Positions 7,672 to 16,670 of a stretch of 64,000 nt of DNA are shown piece after piece. Origin of the DNA: Candidatus Xianfuyuplasma coldseepsis (GTDB lineage: Bacteria > Bacillota_I > Bacilli_A > Izemoplasmatales > Izemoplasmataceae). The first letter of the stretch is position 1, and each line of letters opens with the position of its first letter. Location of the stretch: positions 1,516,698-1,580,697 of the forward strand of contig NZ_CP048914.1 of the NCBI RefSeq assembly GCF_014023125.1. The letters are read 5' to 3'. Made by a program: the position numbers and the translations under genes. Under the pieces are notes generated by a model. The model did no database searches, had not been told where the DNA came from, and was given only the letters and a program-made list of their open reading frames with translations.

Positions 7672-10041
7672 ATGTTATTTCGTAACGTACTTCGAACGTT
7701 AAAAAAACAATATGTTCAATTACTGTTACTAGGGATCATGATTACCCTTAGTAGCTTTATCTATACCACAATGGATTATGGTGTAACAGGGATTCAAGAT
7801 GCGACAGAGGCGTATTTTGATGATAAGAATCAAGAAGCCTTTGCCATATCAATGGCGGATTTATTATTAGAGGATGAATTTACCTATGTCATAGGAACTT
7901 GCGGTGTAACGCAAGAACTCTATACATTAAGCGCCTTAGAACAAGTCAATGCTGATTGTTTTTATGATATTATCAACCAACGGAAGCAATTGATTCTACA
8001 TGAGTACAGCGGAATTACCATCGAATTACGGGAGTATAAAAATGTCTTTTATGACTTACAAGGGGACTCGCACCGATTACGGGTCTTAAAGGATTCTCAA
8101 GAGATTAATCTGTCCTATATCGTAAAAGGGACAAAACCAACAAACAACGACGACATTGCCATCTCTGAAATCTATGCATCATTAAATAATCTAGAGATTG
8201 GTGATTCGTTTACTCTAAATGATACGACCTATACGATTACCGGATTTGTACTCTTTCCCGACTATTCGTTAGCGCTTCTATCCAATGACTTTATTTTTGA
8301 TAATCAGACACAGACAATTGCCTTGATGACGGATCAGGGGTTTGAACAATTATCCGAGTACGTTGGATTTGATTGGATGGGTGCGTATCAAGCAGGAATG
8401 ACGGATCAAGAATTTACCGATACCGTGATCAAAGATTATCCTGGTAATGACAATTTGCCATTCATCACTAGTATTGTTTTAACGGTGAATAATATGCGAA
8501 GTGGAGCAATCTATGGTGAAATCGAAGGGGGCCAAGTGATGGGCCTCGGGTTATCGATTTTAATTGCTTCCATTGCAATCTTAATTGTTGGTATCATGGT
8601 GTCGAAAGTATTGCAGTCGCAACGAGGACCAATCGGGATATTGAAATCGATGGGGTATACGAATACCCAAATAGCGAAACCCTATATCTTCTTTATTGGG
8701 ATGTTATCATTGCCAGCCATTTTAATGGGGTACTACCTCGGTACCTTGGGTGCTGAACCCTTACGAAACATGTATCTACTGTTTTATTTATTACCAAGTG
8801 AACCAATCGAGTTAAATCTTGTAACATTTATGATTGCTGTACTTGTTCCACTGGGATTTATTATGTTGGTCGGGTATCTTGTTATTAAACAAATCCTCAG
8901 TAAAAAACCGGTAGAACTCTTAAATCCACAAATATCCAAGAGTGCTAGTTTCATCACAAAGAGGGTTTCCCCACTACTGAAACGACTCAACATCATTCAT
9001 AAAATTCAAAGTATATTATTGTTTCGCAACTTTGTAAAATTACTGGTCTTTGTGATGGGGATGTTTTATGCGGCATTTCTCATTTATCTAAGTTTGAGTA
9101 TGATTGGTATCTTTGATCGCTCCATTAATACCTATTATGACAACACCCATCACAATTATATTGGCTATTGTGATTATGTGACGCCTTGTCTCGAGGCAGA
9201 GGGGACACAAGAAGAGGTCATTGAATTACCGAGTGTACTCGTCGATCAGGAAGATGCTTATCTCGTTGGATTGTCACCGGAATCTAGTCTTCATCCATTA
9301 CTCAATAAGAAGGGTGAGACGATTACTTCAGACATCGAAGATGGACTTGTCATTTCCGAATCCTTACGACTACTGGGTGGATTCAAGGTTGGAGACGAGA
9401 TTGATGTGGAGATTGCTGGTGAAACATTATCGACAACAATCATCAATGTTTCGTACGAATATACTGGAAAAGCTTATATCGATAAGACTACATTATCAAA
9501 CTTGCTAACAGATAATACAGACACTGATTTTTACAATGCGATATACTCAGAAGAGGAACTTCATGACAACGATTTCCTCATCGTTGTCAGCAATCAAGAT
9601 GTCGTTGATCAATCACAAAGCATGTCAAATATGATGAACATGATAACCTATATATTAACGGGTGTTTCATTTATCTTAGGAGCAATTATTGTCTATATTC
9701 TAACTGTGATGACCATTGAAGATAATTTCTACAATATCTCGTTATTTAAAGTGATTGGCTATAATAAACAAGAAATCAACAAAATGATTCTTGGCGGCTA
9801 TTTTATATACGGTTTTGGTATCTTTGTTGTGACAATACCAATCGCCATTCTTGCGTTTTCACTCATGGAACGACTCATGGCACAAGTATACAGTGTCATC
9901 ATGCCCTTTGACGTTCAGTTGTGGCATATCTTTGTCGGTGTTGGACTATATGTGATTATTTTTTACATCGGTGCCATTGTCGCGAAACGTCATTTGGATA
10001 AAATCAGCTTACAGGAAGCGATGAAAATGTATCAAGTATAA
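7672..10041 (+). CDS. FtsX-like ABC transporter permease
   Basis: About 789 aa with one N-terminal membrane helix (about 10-35), a large extracytoplasmic region, FtsX core helices near 290-420, another helix near 455-480, a second extracytoplasmic domain and a C-terminal FtsX core near 650-780. This duplicated layout is typical of permeases working with the MacB-like ATPase encoded just upstream. ATG 7672 follows the ATPase stop by 2 nt; a TTG four codons earlier is possible. The extracytoplasmic loops contain a few cysteines (GTCGV, CDYVTPC) that could form disulfides. Confidence 0.88.
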   Translation: MLFRNVLRTLKKQYVQLLLLGIMITLSSFIYTTMDYGVTGIQDATEAYFDDKNQEAFAISMADLLLEDEFTYVIGTCGVTQELYTLSALEQVNADCFYDIINQRKQLILHEYSGITIELREYKNVFYDLQGDSHRLRVLKDSQEINLSYIVKGTKPTNNDDIAISEIYASLNNLEIGDSFTLNDTTYTITGFVLFPDYSLALLSNDFIFDNQTQTIALMTDQGFEQLSEYVGFDWMGAYQAGMTDQEFTDTVIKDYPGNDNLPFITSIVLTVNNMRSGAIYGEIEGGQVMGLGLSILIASIAILIVGIMVSKVLQSQRGPIGILKSMGYTNTQIAKPYIFFIGMLSLPAILMGYYLGTLGAEPLRNMYLLFYLLPSEPIELNLVTFMIAVLVPLGFIMLVGYLVIKQILSKKPVELLNPQISKSASFITKRVSPLLKRLNIIHKIQSILLFRNFVKLLVFVMGMFYAAFLIYLSLSMIGIFDRSINTYYDNTHHNYIGYCDYVTPCLEAEGTQEEVIELPSVLVDQEDAYLVGLSPESSLHPLLNKKGETITSDIEDGLVISESLRLLGGFKVGDEIDVEIAGETLSTTIINVSYEYTGKAYIDKTTLSNLLTDNTDTDFYNAIYSEEELHDNDFLIVVSNQDVVDQSQSMSNMMNMITYILTGVSFILGAIIVYILTVMTIEDNFYNISLFKVIGYNKQEINKMILGGYFIYGFGIFVVTIPIAILAFSLMERLMAQVYSVIMPFDVQLWHIFVGVGLYVIIFYIGAIVAKRHLDKISLQEAMKMYQV

Positions 10042-10067
10042 AAAACTACCATTTGGTAGTTTTTTTT
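10041..10067 (+). terminator. Terminator of the TetR-ABC operon
   Basis: Stem AAAACTACC/GGTAGTTTT, loop ATTT, followed by a run of eight T. Confidence 0.9.
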
Positions 10068-10124
10068 GTTGTATCCATTCCGAAAAATGATACAATTATA
10101 TTGTTTAGAAAACGAGGTCATACA

Positions 10125-11027
10125 ATGAGAAATATTGCACGGGTTGTCTTGATCACAGCAGGCCTTATTTGGGGGTTTGGATTTATTGGAAACAAATACA
10201 TATTGGACAGTGGTTGGACGGATGTTCAATTGCTTTTTGTGCGGTTTGTTTCAGCTTTTGTATTTATTACATTGTTTTACTTCAAGCGAATTATAAAAGC
10301 AAATCGTGTTGTTATAAAACAGGGATTAATTCTCGGTGTATTTTTGTTCTTTGGATTTTTCTTTCAAACCTGGGGTTTGGAATATACAACGGCTTCCAAT
10401 AATGCGATTATCACTGCGGGATACATTGTAATCTTACCCCTGATTGTCTATCTCTTTGATCGAATAAAAGTACCGCGTAACACCATTATGGCAGCGCTAA
10501 TTACGATGGCTGGGATTGTCATTATATCGGTTGATTTTACCGAGTTCACCATTGGAATCGGAGATGTATTAACCTTTTTAGGTGCGGTATTTTGGGCGAT
10601 TCACATCTTTATATTAGGACATCAAACGAAAAAGCATGATTTGTTTGTCTTGCTTGCGGTTCAATTGTTTGTCTTTTCTGTGTTTATCACAACCATCATG
10701 ATTCTTGGTGATGGATTTCCAACCATAGCTCGGGGATATGACGATCGATTTAACTTATATGGTGTTGGATTATTACTCGGTTTTACGGCATCTTTCTTAG
10801 CGTTCACAATGCAAGCGTTTGGACAAAAGTATACGAATCCGACGGAGGCGGCAATCCTAATATCGACAGAAAGTGTGTTTGGTCCGATATTTGCCATGTT
10901 GTTTTACAGTGAACCGTTCTCAATTACGCTTCTCATTGGAATGATTTTGGTCTTCGGAGGCATTGTACTCAGTGAAACAGGTGGTAATCTATTCAAACAA
11001 CGAAACAAAACAAAACAAGCAGGATGA
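10125..11027 (+). CDS. EamA/DMT family transporter
   Basis: 300-aa integral membrane protein with ten predicted helices in two EamA repeats (about 8-140 and 150-290), the drug/metabolite transporter fold. The conserved GFGFIGNKYIL and TWGLEYTTASNNAII segments are recognisable. The frame reaches 24 codons further upstream, but that part overlaps the preceding terminator; ATG 10125 lies after a weak GAGGT and about 36 nt behind TGATACAAT (extended -10). Substrate unknown; relatives export amino acids or metabolites. Confidence 0.88.
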   Translation: MRNIARVVLITAGLIWGFGFIGNKYILDSGWTDVQLLFVRFVSAFVFITLFYFKRIIKANRVVIKQGLILGVFLFFGFFFQTWGLEYTTASNNAIITAGYIVILPLIVYLFDRIKVPRNTIMAALITMAGIVIISVDFTEFTIGIGDVLTFLGAVFWAIHIFILGHQTKKHDLFVLLAVQLFVFSVFITTIMILGDGFPTIARGYDDRFNLYGVGLLLGFTASFLAFTMQAFGQKYTNPTEAAILISTESVFGPIFAMLFYSEPFSITLLIGMILVFGGIVLSETGGNLFKQRNKTKQAG

Positions 11028-11041
11028 CATCCTGCTTTTTG
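11018..11041 (+). terminator. Terminator of the EamA gene
   Basis: Stem AAGCAGGAT/ATCCTGCTT with loop GAC and a T run; the TGA stop is in the stem. Confidence 0.88.
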
Positions 11042-11053
11042 ATTGCGTATTGA

Positions 11054-11082
11054 TTGGTGGAATCGTCATGTTTTAGTACAAT
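11054..11082 (+). promoter_or_regulatory. Promoter of the luciferase-like oxidoreductase
   Basis: TTGGTG, 17-nt spacer, TACAAT, about 42 nt upstream of the ATG. Confidence 0.6.
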
Positions 11083-11124
11083 ATGAATGTGGTTAATTGT
11101 GAATCCTTGTGAAAGGAGAACTCA

Positions 11125-12153
11125 ATGAAAAAGAAATTTGAATTAGGGATTACAACATTCGCAGAAGTTGTACCAAATCCCAAAACCAACAAAACGATAT
11201 CGTATGATGAGCGAATTCGTGATGTTGTGGAAGAAATTGAACTAGCCGATCGTTTAGGATTGGATTATTTCGGTGTTGGTGAACATCATCGGAAAGATTT
11301 TGCTGCAAGTGCACCTCATATGATTTTAGCAGCTGCGGCAAGAAATACCAAGAATATTATCCTTGGTAGTGCGGTGACGGTTCTTAGTAGTGAGGATCCA
11401 GTTCGCGTGTACCAAAATTTCGCCACCTTAAATGCCTTGTCCAACGGACGAGCAGAAATTATGGCTGGACGTGGATCGTTTATCGAATCGTTTCCGTTGT
11501 TTGGATTTGATTTGAAAGATTATGATCAACTGTACGATGAGAAGTTACGCCTGTTATTGCAAATTCGTGATCAAGAGATTGTGTCGTATGATGGCGAGAT
11601 GCGCTCATCGATAGATAACCTTGGTGTATATCCCCGAACAGAACAACCGCTTCGGATTAGCGTTGCGGTCGGTGGCACGAGAAGTAGTGTTATTCGCGCT
11701 GCAAAATTAGGACTGCCATTGTTTATTGCGATTATTGGTGGGGAACCACTTCGGTTTAAACCGTTAATTGACTTGTATAAAGAAGTGTATATCGAGTCAG
11801 GTCATCCAAAAGATGAGATGTTTATTAGTATTCATTCCCACGGATATATTGATATGGATCAAGATAAAGCTGTTGAAGACTTTTTCCCGTCCATTGAACC
11901 AATGATGAGTAAAATTGGTCGTGAGCGCGGATGGGGTCCCTATACAAAACGAACATATGAACATGCGATTAGTATGGCGGGAGCGCTTTATGTTGGTACG
12001 CCAGAATATGTTGCAAGAAAGATATCTTTATTGAAAAATCAATTGGGTGTGAATCGCTTTGCGCTTCATGTACCAATTGGATTCATGGAACATGAGAAAG
12101 TCCTGCAAACGATTGAATTGTTTGCGACAAAAGTTCGACCATTAATACAATAA
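11125..12153 (+). CDS. LLM class flavin-dependent oxidoreductase
   Basis: 342-aa TIM-barrel protein of the bacterial luciferase-like family. Landmarks are the N-terminal strand FELGITTF, the DYFGVGEHH segment that contacts flavin in this family, and RAEIMAGRGSF. These enzymes use reduced FMN or F420 for monooxygenation or reduction; relatives in Firmicutes are annotated only generically. AAAGGAGAA precedes the ATG. It is a monocistronic unit with its own promoter and terminator. The substrate is unknown. Confidence 0.88.
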   Translation: MKKKFELGITTFAEVVPNPKTNKTISYDERIRDVVEEIELADRLGLDYFGVGEHHRKDFAASAPHMILAAAARNTKNIILGSAVTVLSSEDPVRVYQNFATLNALSNGRAEIMAGRGSFIESFPLFGFDLKDYDQLYDEKLRLLLQIRDQEIVSYDGEMRSSIDNLGVYPRTEQPLRISVAVGGTRSSVIRAAKLGLPLFIAIIGGEPLRFKPLIDLYKEVYIESGHPKDEMFISIHSHGYIDMDQDKAVEDFFPSIEPMMSKIGRERGWGPYTKRTYEHAISMAGALYVGTPEYVARKISLLKNQLGVNRFALHVPIGFMEHEKVLQTIELFATKVRPLIQ

Positions 12154-12179
12154 AACGAGTGAATTTCACTCGTTTTTTT
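12153..12179. terminator. Bidirectional terminator
   Basis: AAACGAGTGA-ATT-TCACTCGTTT with flanking A and T runs, between the oxidoreductase and the convergent acetyltransferase. Confidence 0.88.
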
Positions 12180-12684
12180 GTATTGGTAGTTCATAATATT
12201 TCATGGTTTCGCCCCATATGTCAATGGTCTTTTGATAGATATATCCAATTTTCTCTAGTACACGCTGACTAGCGATGTTGCGAATATCTGCTAGTCCGAC
12301 AAGGGTGGTGAAATCAAATGTTGATGCGACTTGTTTCATCATCAAAGCGGCTTCGGTTGCGTAACCATACCCAAAGTAATCAGGATGCAGAATATACTTA
12401 ATTTCGTTGGTATTGAATTCGGGAACGAAGTTGCATCCACAGTATCCGATAATACGTAAATCATTGTGAAGTCGAATGGCATAAACAACATGTCTTTTGT
12501 CGATGGAAAAACTATTTATAAAATAGTTCAACCACTTGTGAACTTGCTCTTCTGTGTAGGGTTTACCTCCTGGTAAATACTGACATGTTTGTTGGTTGGA
12601 TAATATCCGATATAAGTCTTCAAAATCATGCGCGTTAAATGGTTGAAATGTTAAGCGTTTTGATTGCAAAGTGGTTAGATCCAT
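12166..12684 (-). CDS. GNAT acetyltransferase, RimJ/RimL type
   Basis: 172 aa of the GNAT fold: an N-terminal strand SKRLTFQPFNAHDFEDLYRI as in RimJ/RimL proteins, the acetyl-CoA loop around FGYGYATEAA and the typical ADIRNIASQRVLEKIGY stretch. This group acetylates protein N-termini, amino acids or antibiotics. A GGGAGG site precedes the ATG, and GTATAAT on the minus strand upstream suggests its own promoter. The specific acceptor cannot be told. Confidence 0.88.
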   Translation of the reverse strand: MDLTTLQSKRLTFQPFNAHDFEDLYRILSNQQTCQYLPGGKPYTEEQVHKWLNYFINSFSIDKRHVVYAIRLHNDLRIIGYCGCNFVPEFNTNEIKYILHPDYFGYGYATEAALMMKQVASTFDFTTLVGLADIRNIASQRVLEKIGYIYQKTIDIWGETMKYYELPIQKNE

Positions 12685-12755
12685 GTGATACCTCCCTTGT
12701 TGATAGCTTCATTATACGACATATGAGAGGATAATGTAATGGACAACTTTACTGT

Positions 12756-13376
12756 TTATGTCGTTTTCAGTGATTGTTGCTTGTATTGTTTATGTCGGTT
12801 ACTTTGAATGGACGTAATGAAGCGCATCGTAAAGTAGAATCCGAACAATGCGATATACAATAGCTGATTTTCATTGGCGATTAGGATGACATGCAGTCCA
12901 ACGAGGAGAAAGAACACATAAGCAGTTTTGTGCAGTGTTTTCCAGGTTTTATACGACATTTTACGTCGTACTTTTTGGAAACTGGTGATGAATAAAGGAA
13001 TCATCATCAGGTACGCCAACAGTCCTAGAAGAAACGATAATGTCACCGATCCATACAATAACTCCATAAGGTAATATTCGACGTATCCAAATGCGTGAGG
13101 AAACATTAAAATGCTACCGATTATGGCTAGTTCGGCACGAACAGTAAATAGTTTTTTGCGAACAGTATTACGTTCCAAAAGACCACTGAATAGAACAACG
13201 ATAAAGAACGCAATGGGGACATATCCGAGATTGACAATGTTTGGAACTTCTCTTGTGGTAAACAACACAACGACAATCGCCATTGCGTAAAGTGTTGTAT
13301 TGTGTTTGTGAATCTCTTTTGAGAACAAGATGGACACAATAAAAAGGATAATCGTACTATACAATATAACAATCAT
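12756..13376 (-). CDS. YedZ/MsrQ-like ferric reductase-type haem membrane protein
   Basis: 206 aa with about six membrane helices and the ferric reductase-like transmembrane layout. Candidate haem-ligand histidines sit in MFPHAFGY and in LHKTAYVFFLLVGLHVIL, preceded by the characteristic RRKMSYKTWKTLHK loop. Relatives pass electrons from cytosolic flavin or quinol across the membrane. Its ATG overlaps the TAA of the upstream acidic secreted protein (TAATG), so the two are translationally coupled. No MsrP-type molybdopterin partner is nearby, so MsrQ function is unlikely. Confidence 0.8.
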   Translation of the reverse strand: MIVILYSTIILFIVSILFSKEIHKHNTTLYAMAIVVVLFTTREVPNIVNLGYVPIAFFIVVLFSGLLERNTVRKKLFTVRAELAIIGSILMFPHAFGYVEYYLMELLYGSVTLSFLLGLLAYLMMIPLFITSFQKVRRKMSYKTWKTLHKTAYVFFLLVGLHVILIANENQLLYIALFGFYFTMRFITSIQSNRHKQYKQQSLKTT

Positions 13377-13651
13377 TAATCATCATCCTCCCATTCCCAC
13401 TCCCATTCGTCTTCTTGTTCCTCATAATCGTCATCATCATAATCATCATCATAAAATAGTGTCGAAACTCCAGCCAAACTATTAAGGGAAAATGACGAGG
13501 ATATCGAAGATGAGGCAACTCCATCAATTCTTGTTTCAAGTGTACTAGCTCCGGCGATAGAGTCGACACCCAGTGGCGTCGAGGTATCCGTTGTTAACAT
13601 CGTAAAACCTGTTAATACTAATAAAAATCCGAAAACAATGACGGTTTTCAT
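13376..13651 (-). CDS. Small secreted protein with acidic, tryptophan-rich tail
   Basis: 91 aa that I do not recognise as a family. Residues 1-20 form a hydrophobic signal peptide or anchor. A serine-rich middle contains two similar stretches (SIAGASTLETRID and SLAGVSTLFYD), and the last 24 residues are almost all Asp, Glu, Tyr and Trp, ending EWEWEWEDDD. ATG 13651 is chosen because AAGGAG lies about 9 nt before it; a TTG 8 codons earlier lies within the RBS. Coupling to the haem membrane protein suggests a partner outside the membrane, perhaps a cation binder; this is inference. Confidence 0.7.
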   Translation of the reverse strand: MKTVIVFGFLLVLTGFTMLTTDTSTPLGVDSIAGASTLETRIDGVASSSISSSFSLNSLAGVSTLFYDDDYDDDDYEEQEDEWEWEWEDDD

Positions 13652-13731
13652 GCAAACCAACTCCTTCGTATACAAATATATACAACGAGATGAATTGTTA
13701 TTCTCCTTTAAATTAGAAATAATCTAAAAAA

Positions 13732-13761
13732 TAAAAAAAGACCTTAAAAATGGTCTTTTTT
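13732..13761 (-). terminator. Terminator of the DUF2785 gene
   Basis: On the minus strand AAAAAGACCA-TTTTTA-aggtctttttt: a short stem followed by a long T run, overlapping the 3' end of the DUF2785 gene. Confidence 0.75.
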
Positions 13762-14584
13762 AGCGTAACGTTACATGTTCTTTTAAGGTTGCTTCAATGT
13801 GTTCACGCAGCGCTTGATGTTGTTCTCTTCCGTGTAGGGCGAAGTATAGAGAACGAAGGATATTGCGGACATTGTTTTTTATATAATATGCTGCGGGATA
13901 CGTTGTTGGTTTCGTATAAGATCCTAGTTGCGAAATCCAACTTTTCCAATACTCTTCTTCAAGTATGTTTGCATCTAGTGCATTCATAATGGCTACTACC
14001 ATTCGTTCATCTTCATCATGTGAAAAGTAGTAGTGATTGATTTTAAACTTATTTTGAATGGCATTTAGCATGGATTTAAAAATCGTTTCGTTGAAGTCTT
14101 CTACTTTAAACAATTGTGCGAATAAATCCGCACTATGAGCGATGCTGTGCATGAACCCAACCGTCTCATTGTAACCATCTAAAATTGTTTCTTGTTGGAA
14201 GTAACTCATAAATGCGGTGGATAGTTGTTTGATGTATTTGACTGGGATGATGTGATCGCGGTTGTGAACGTGAACTAAAATAACCAATTGCAAAACGGTG
14301 AATGAACGAATCAAGACACTGTATTCGATAATGTTGTCGAGATCAAATAGAAGATATTCAGGTCCAATTAGCTTGTCTAAAACTGCTGTAAGTTCGTCTT
14401 CTGTTAAGTGTTTGTCGTGTAATAGATGAGCGAGAGCGGGATAGACGAGTTCGTCACGTATCTGTGGGTCTTTAATGCCAATGTCTTCCAGTAGATCCAA
14501 TACTAATTCGAATTTGTTGACATCTTTGAACGCGTACCCAGATTGTTTTTGATCCTTTAAGAATTGTAATTGTTTTTCTTCCAT
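13760..14584 (-). CDS. DUF2785 domain-containing protein
   Basis: 274 aa, soluble, mostly helical. The segment NETVGFMHSIAHSADLFAQL matches the conserved 'G-x2-H-x-x-A-H-x-A-D' core that defines DUF2785 proteins in Firmicutes; no biochemical role is established. Single gene, with an RBS GGAGGT 5 nt before the ATG and its own terminator. The histidine/aspartate core suggests a metal or catalytic site but this is inference. The family assignment is from motif memory. Confidence 0.7.
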   Translation of the reverse strand: MEEKQLQFLKDQKQSGYAFKDVNKFELVLDLLEDIGIKDPQIRDELVYPALAHLLHDKHLTEDELTAVLDKLIGPEYLLFDLDNIIEYSVLIRSFTVLQLVILVHVHNRDHIIPVKYIKQLSTAFMSYFQQETILDGYNETVGFMHSIAHSADLFAQLFKVEDFNETIFKSMLNAIQNKFKINHYYFSHDEDERMVVAIMNALDANILEEEYWKSWISQLGSYTKPTTYPAAYYIKNNVRNILRSLYFALHGREQHQALREHIEATLKEHVTLR

Positions 14585-14648
14585 AATGCACCTCCATACC
14601 TATTATATATAAGAAATGGAATCAACTCTACTGTTTCTTGAAAAAAAC

Positions 14649-14680
14649 AAAAAAGAATACTTGGGTAGGTATTCTTTTTT
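14649..14680 (-). terminator. Terminator of the antiporter operon
   Basis: Stem AAAAGAATAC/GTATTCTTTT with an 8-nt loop and T runs on both sides. Confidence 0.8.
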
Positions 14681-14703
14681 GTTTGTGTATGATAAATATG
14701 ATG

Positions 14704-14994
14704 TTAAGCAATTTGGAGAGAAGAGAATAGTTCTTTGAAGACGGCTTTTTCGAAGGCGGAATCACGATTCAGTTCGACTTTGTTTAGATATCCTTCGGAA
14801 TGATGCGATGCATGTTCAACGATTTTCCCATCAATGCTTATTAAAATGTCGTAATCGAACCAGTAATGGTTGTCATCTTCGTATAAGAAGTGCAGTTGCA
14901 TTGAATTGTCATCCTCGTAGTTGACTTGTAGTTTGGCTAATTTTCCATTGAGAAAATCAGTGGTTATTTTTGATAGACGGCTGTATTTTTCCAT
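14704..14994 (-). CDS. Hypothetical small protein in the antiporter operon
   Basis: 96 aa, not recognised. It is hydrophilic, with alternating strands (LQVNYEDDNSMQLHFLYEDDNHYWFDYDILISID), no signal peptide and no membrane helix. Its start lies 31 nt inside the end of the upstream cation antiporter gene, so the two are co-transcribed and coupled; a cytosolic accessory or regulatory subunit of the antiporter is a reasonable guess only. Confidence 0.65.
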   Translation of the reverse strand: MEKYSRLSKITTDFLNGKLAKLQVNYEDDNSMQLHFLYEDDNHYWFDYDILISIDGKIVEHASHHSEGYLNKVELNRDSAFEKAVFKELFSSLQIA

Positions 14995-16253
14995 GATTTC
15001 ACCTTCTCTACTTTGGATTCAATTTCTTGTGCTTCCCCAGCTTTAAAATATGCTAGTTTTACTAGTACGGGTCCTGTTAGAGCGAATACGAGAACAGCAG
15101 CAAGAACAACGTTTTGAATAATCGATGCGGCTTCAATATTTACCGCAGAAACAGTATTGTATGTGGCGATAGAGAGACCGATTGCAACACCTGATTGTGG
15201 CAATAATCCAATCCCTAAGTATTTTTTTACAACCGAACCAGATTTTACCATTGTCGCACCTAGGAATGCACCGGCAAACTTACCAACTACTCGACCGAGA
15301 ATATAAACAATTCCGACAAGTCCGGCAGCGAAAACAACATCGAATTGCAGTTGTGCGCCAGCTAATGTGAAGAAGGTGATCATGATTGGTGGGACAAAGA
15401 ATCGAATGGTCTCTTCTTCCAGAATATAACACTCTTTATTAATCAAGTTGGTGACAACGGTACCTGCAAGCATTGGTGTTAGAATCGGTGAAGCTCCAAA
15501 GAGAAGTGCGGCTCCAGTTGTGAGGAATACCGTGATAACAACAACATTTAGGCTTTTTTCTTTGCGATCAGAACCGCTAGAAATATTTCGTACGGCAAAG
15601 CCACTGATAAGTCCAATTGCGATACCCAGTACTGCGCTGATACCAATTTCAATCAATGGTTCTCGAAGTAAATGCAAGATGTTTACTTCGCTTGTATCGG
15701 TGCCAAGAAGACTCATACTGATCGAAAGAAGTAGACCAAACAAGATAACACCTACTGCATCATCCAATCCAACAACTGGTAAAATTGTATCCGTAAGCTC
15801 GCCTTTTGTACGATACTTTTTGTTCAGCATCATGATTTCAGCGGGACTAGTAGCCGCTGCAATTGCCCCTAAAATTAGTGCGATTGGTAAATCAACGAAG
15901 AACTGTAACGCAAAGATGACAAGTCCAGTTGTTGCAACGGCTTGAACAATCGTAATGATTACAATTTTAGTTCCTGATTTTCGTAATTTACCAAACCATA
16001 GTTCGTTCCCTACTTGAAACGCAATAAAACCAAGTGCAACATCGGTAATTATTGACACTTGATGAACGTCGTCAAGTGAAATAATACCTGTGATTGGACC
16101 AAGGAATAATCCGGCAACAAGGTATCCTGTAATAGCAGGGATTTTCATCATTTCAAACAAACGACCCATGAATAACCCGGCAAATATAATAATCCCGAGG
16201 TTGACAATCGCGTTTGCGAGATCGCCTGAAACGGCAGCATTTAATAACATCAT
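14964..16253 (-). CDS. CPA2-type cation:proton antiporter
   Basis: 429 aa with about 12-13 membrane helices of the Na+/H+ exchanger (KefB/NapA-like) family. The first half carries ITGYLVAGLFLGPITG and GFIAFQVGNELWFGKL; the conserved acidic pair expected in the ion path is replaced by a VVGLDDAVGVI (two Asp) segment around residue 165. It lacks the C-terminal RCK/TrkA domain found in Kef channels. GGAGTG precedes the tandem ATG. A good promoter is about 100 nt upstream, flanked by a TetR-like dyad. Which cation is exchanged is unknown. Confidence 0.85.
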   Translation of the reverse strand: MMLLNAAVSGDLANAIVNLGIIIFAGLFMGRLFEMMKIPAITGYLVAGLFLGPITGIISLDDVHQVSIITDVALGFIAFQVGNELWFGKLRKSGTKIVIITIVQAVATTGLVIFALQFFVDLPIALILGAIAAATSPAEIMMLNKKYRTKGELTDTILPVVGLDDAVGVILFGLLLSISMSLLGTDTSEVNILHLLREPLIEIGISAVLGIAIGLISGFAVRNISSGSDRKEKSLNVVVITVFLTTGAALLFGASPILTPMLAGTVVTNLINKECYILEEETIRFFVPPIMITFFTLAGAQLQFDVVFAAGLVGIVYILGRVVGKFAGAFLGATMVKSGSVVKKYLGIGLLPQSGVAIGLSIATYNTVSAVNIEAASIIQNVVLAAVLVFALTGPVLVKLAYFKAGEAQEIESKVEKVKSWKNTAVYQK

Positions 16254-16353
16254 ATTTTATCACTCCATTATGTGTATGAATCACCTAAAACCCATTTAAT
16301 AGATGATTCTGTCTCGTTGCAATGTACATTATTTGACGTAGCAACCACTAGTG

Positions 16354-16381
16354 ATTATACTCCTGAAAAAAGAAAAATCAA
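16354..16381 (-). promoter_or_regulatory. Promoter of the CPA2 antiporter operon
   Basis: Minus strand TTGATT (16376-16381), 16-nt spacer, TATAAT (16354-16359). The leader to the ATG is about 95 nt. Confidence 0.7.
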
Positions 16382-16402
16382 GGGGTTTTTTAAAGAAAAA
16401 AA

Positions 16403-16416
16403 TGACTGATTAGTCA
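16403..16416. promoter_or_regulatory. Dyad TGACT-GATT-AGTCA, copy 1
   Basis: A perfect inverted repeat 22 bp upstream of the antiporter -35 box; a third half-site (TGGTCA) follows. The same dyad recurs at 16516-16529, so it is probably a binding site of the adjacent TetR protein. Confidence 0.6.
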
Positions 16417-16515
16417 ATTACTGGTCAAAGATATTTATACTGTGCGCTAAAGTGGTATTAAAAAAAATTCAAAAAAATATTATGGCTTTATAAAGGTAAA
16501 AAACCATATTTTGAG

Positions 16516-16529
16516 TGACTACTTAGTCA
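16516..16529. promoter_or_regulatory. Dyad TGACT-ACTT-AGTCA, copy 2
   Basis: The same 5-bp arms and 4-bp spacing as copy 1, about 110 bp upstream of the tetR promoter. Repetition of an exact dyad in one intergenic region supports an operator. Confidence 0.6.
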
Positions 16530-16560
16530 GTTTTTAAAATGTAAGTGCTACCATTTATAT

Positions 16561-16612
16561 TATAAATATTATACTATAATATTTATATGGTCAATGTAAA
16601 GGTTTACATTGA
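16561..16612. promoter_or_regulatory. Two tandem perfect inverted repeats upstream of tetR
   Basis: TATAAATATTATA (16561-16573), one C, then TATAATATTTATA (16575-16587) form a 13-bp dyad. TCAATGTAAA (16591-16600), GG, TTTACATTGA (16603-16612) form a 10-bp dyad. Neither is followed by a T run, so they look like protein-binding sites or cruciforms and not terminators. Confidence 0.6.
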
Positions 16613-16641
16613 TTAAAAGACATAAAAATTTGTTGAAAAAG

Positions 16642-16670
16642 TTGACAAAATCATTACACAGGAGTACAAT
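16642..16670 (+). promoter_or_regulatory. Promoter of the second TetR gene
   Basis: TTGACA, 17-nt spacer, TACAAT; 31 nt before the ATG at 16702. Confidence 0.8.

Noticed and set aside
12756-13376. MsrQ of an MsrPQ methionine sulfoxide reductase system
   Set aside because: No molybdopterin MsrP gene in the neighbourhood; the partner here is the acidic small protein.
15448-15945. 165-aa open frame opposite the antiporter gene
   Set aside because: Shadow of a long membrane-protein gene; low-complexity composition, no RBS and no recognisable domain.
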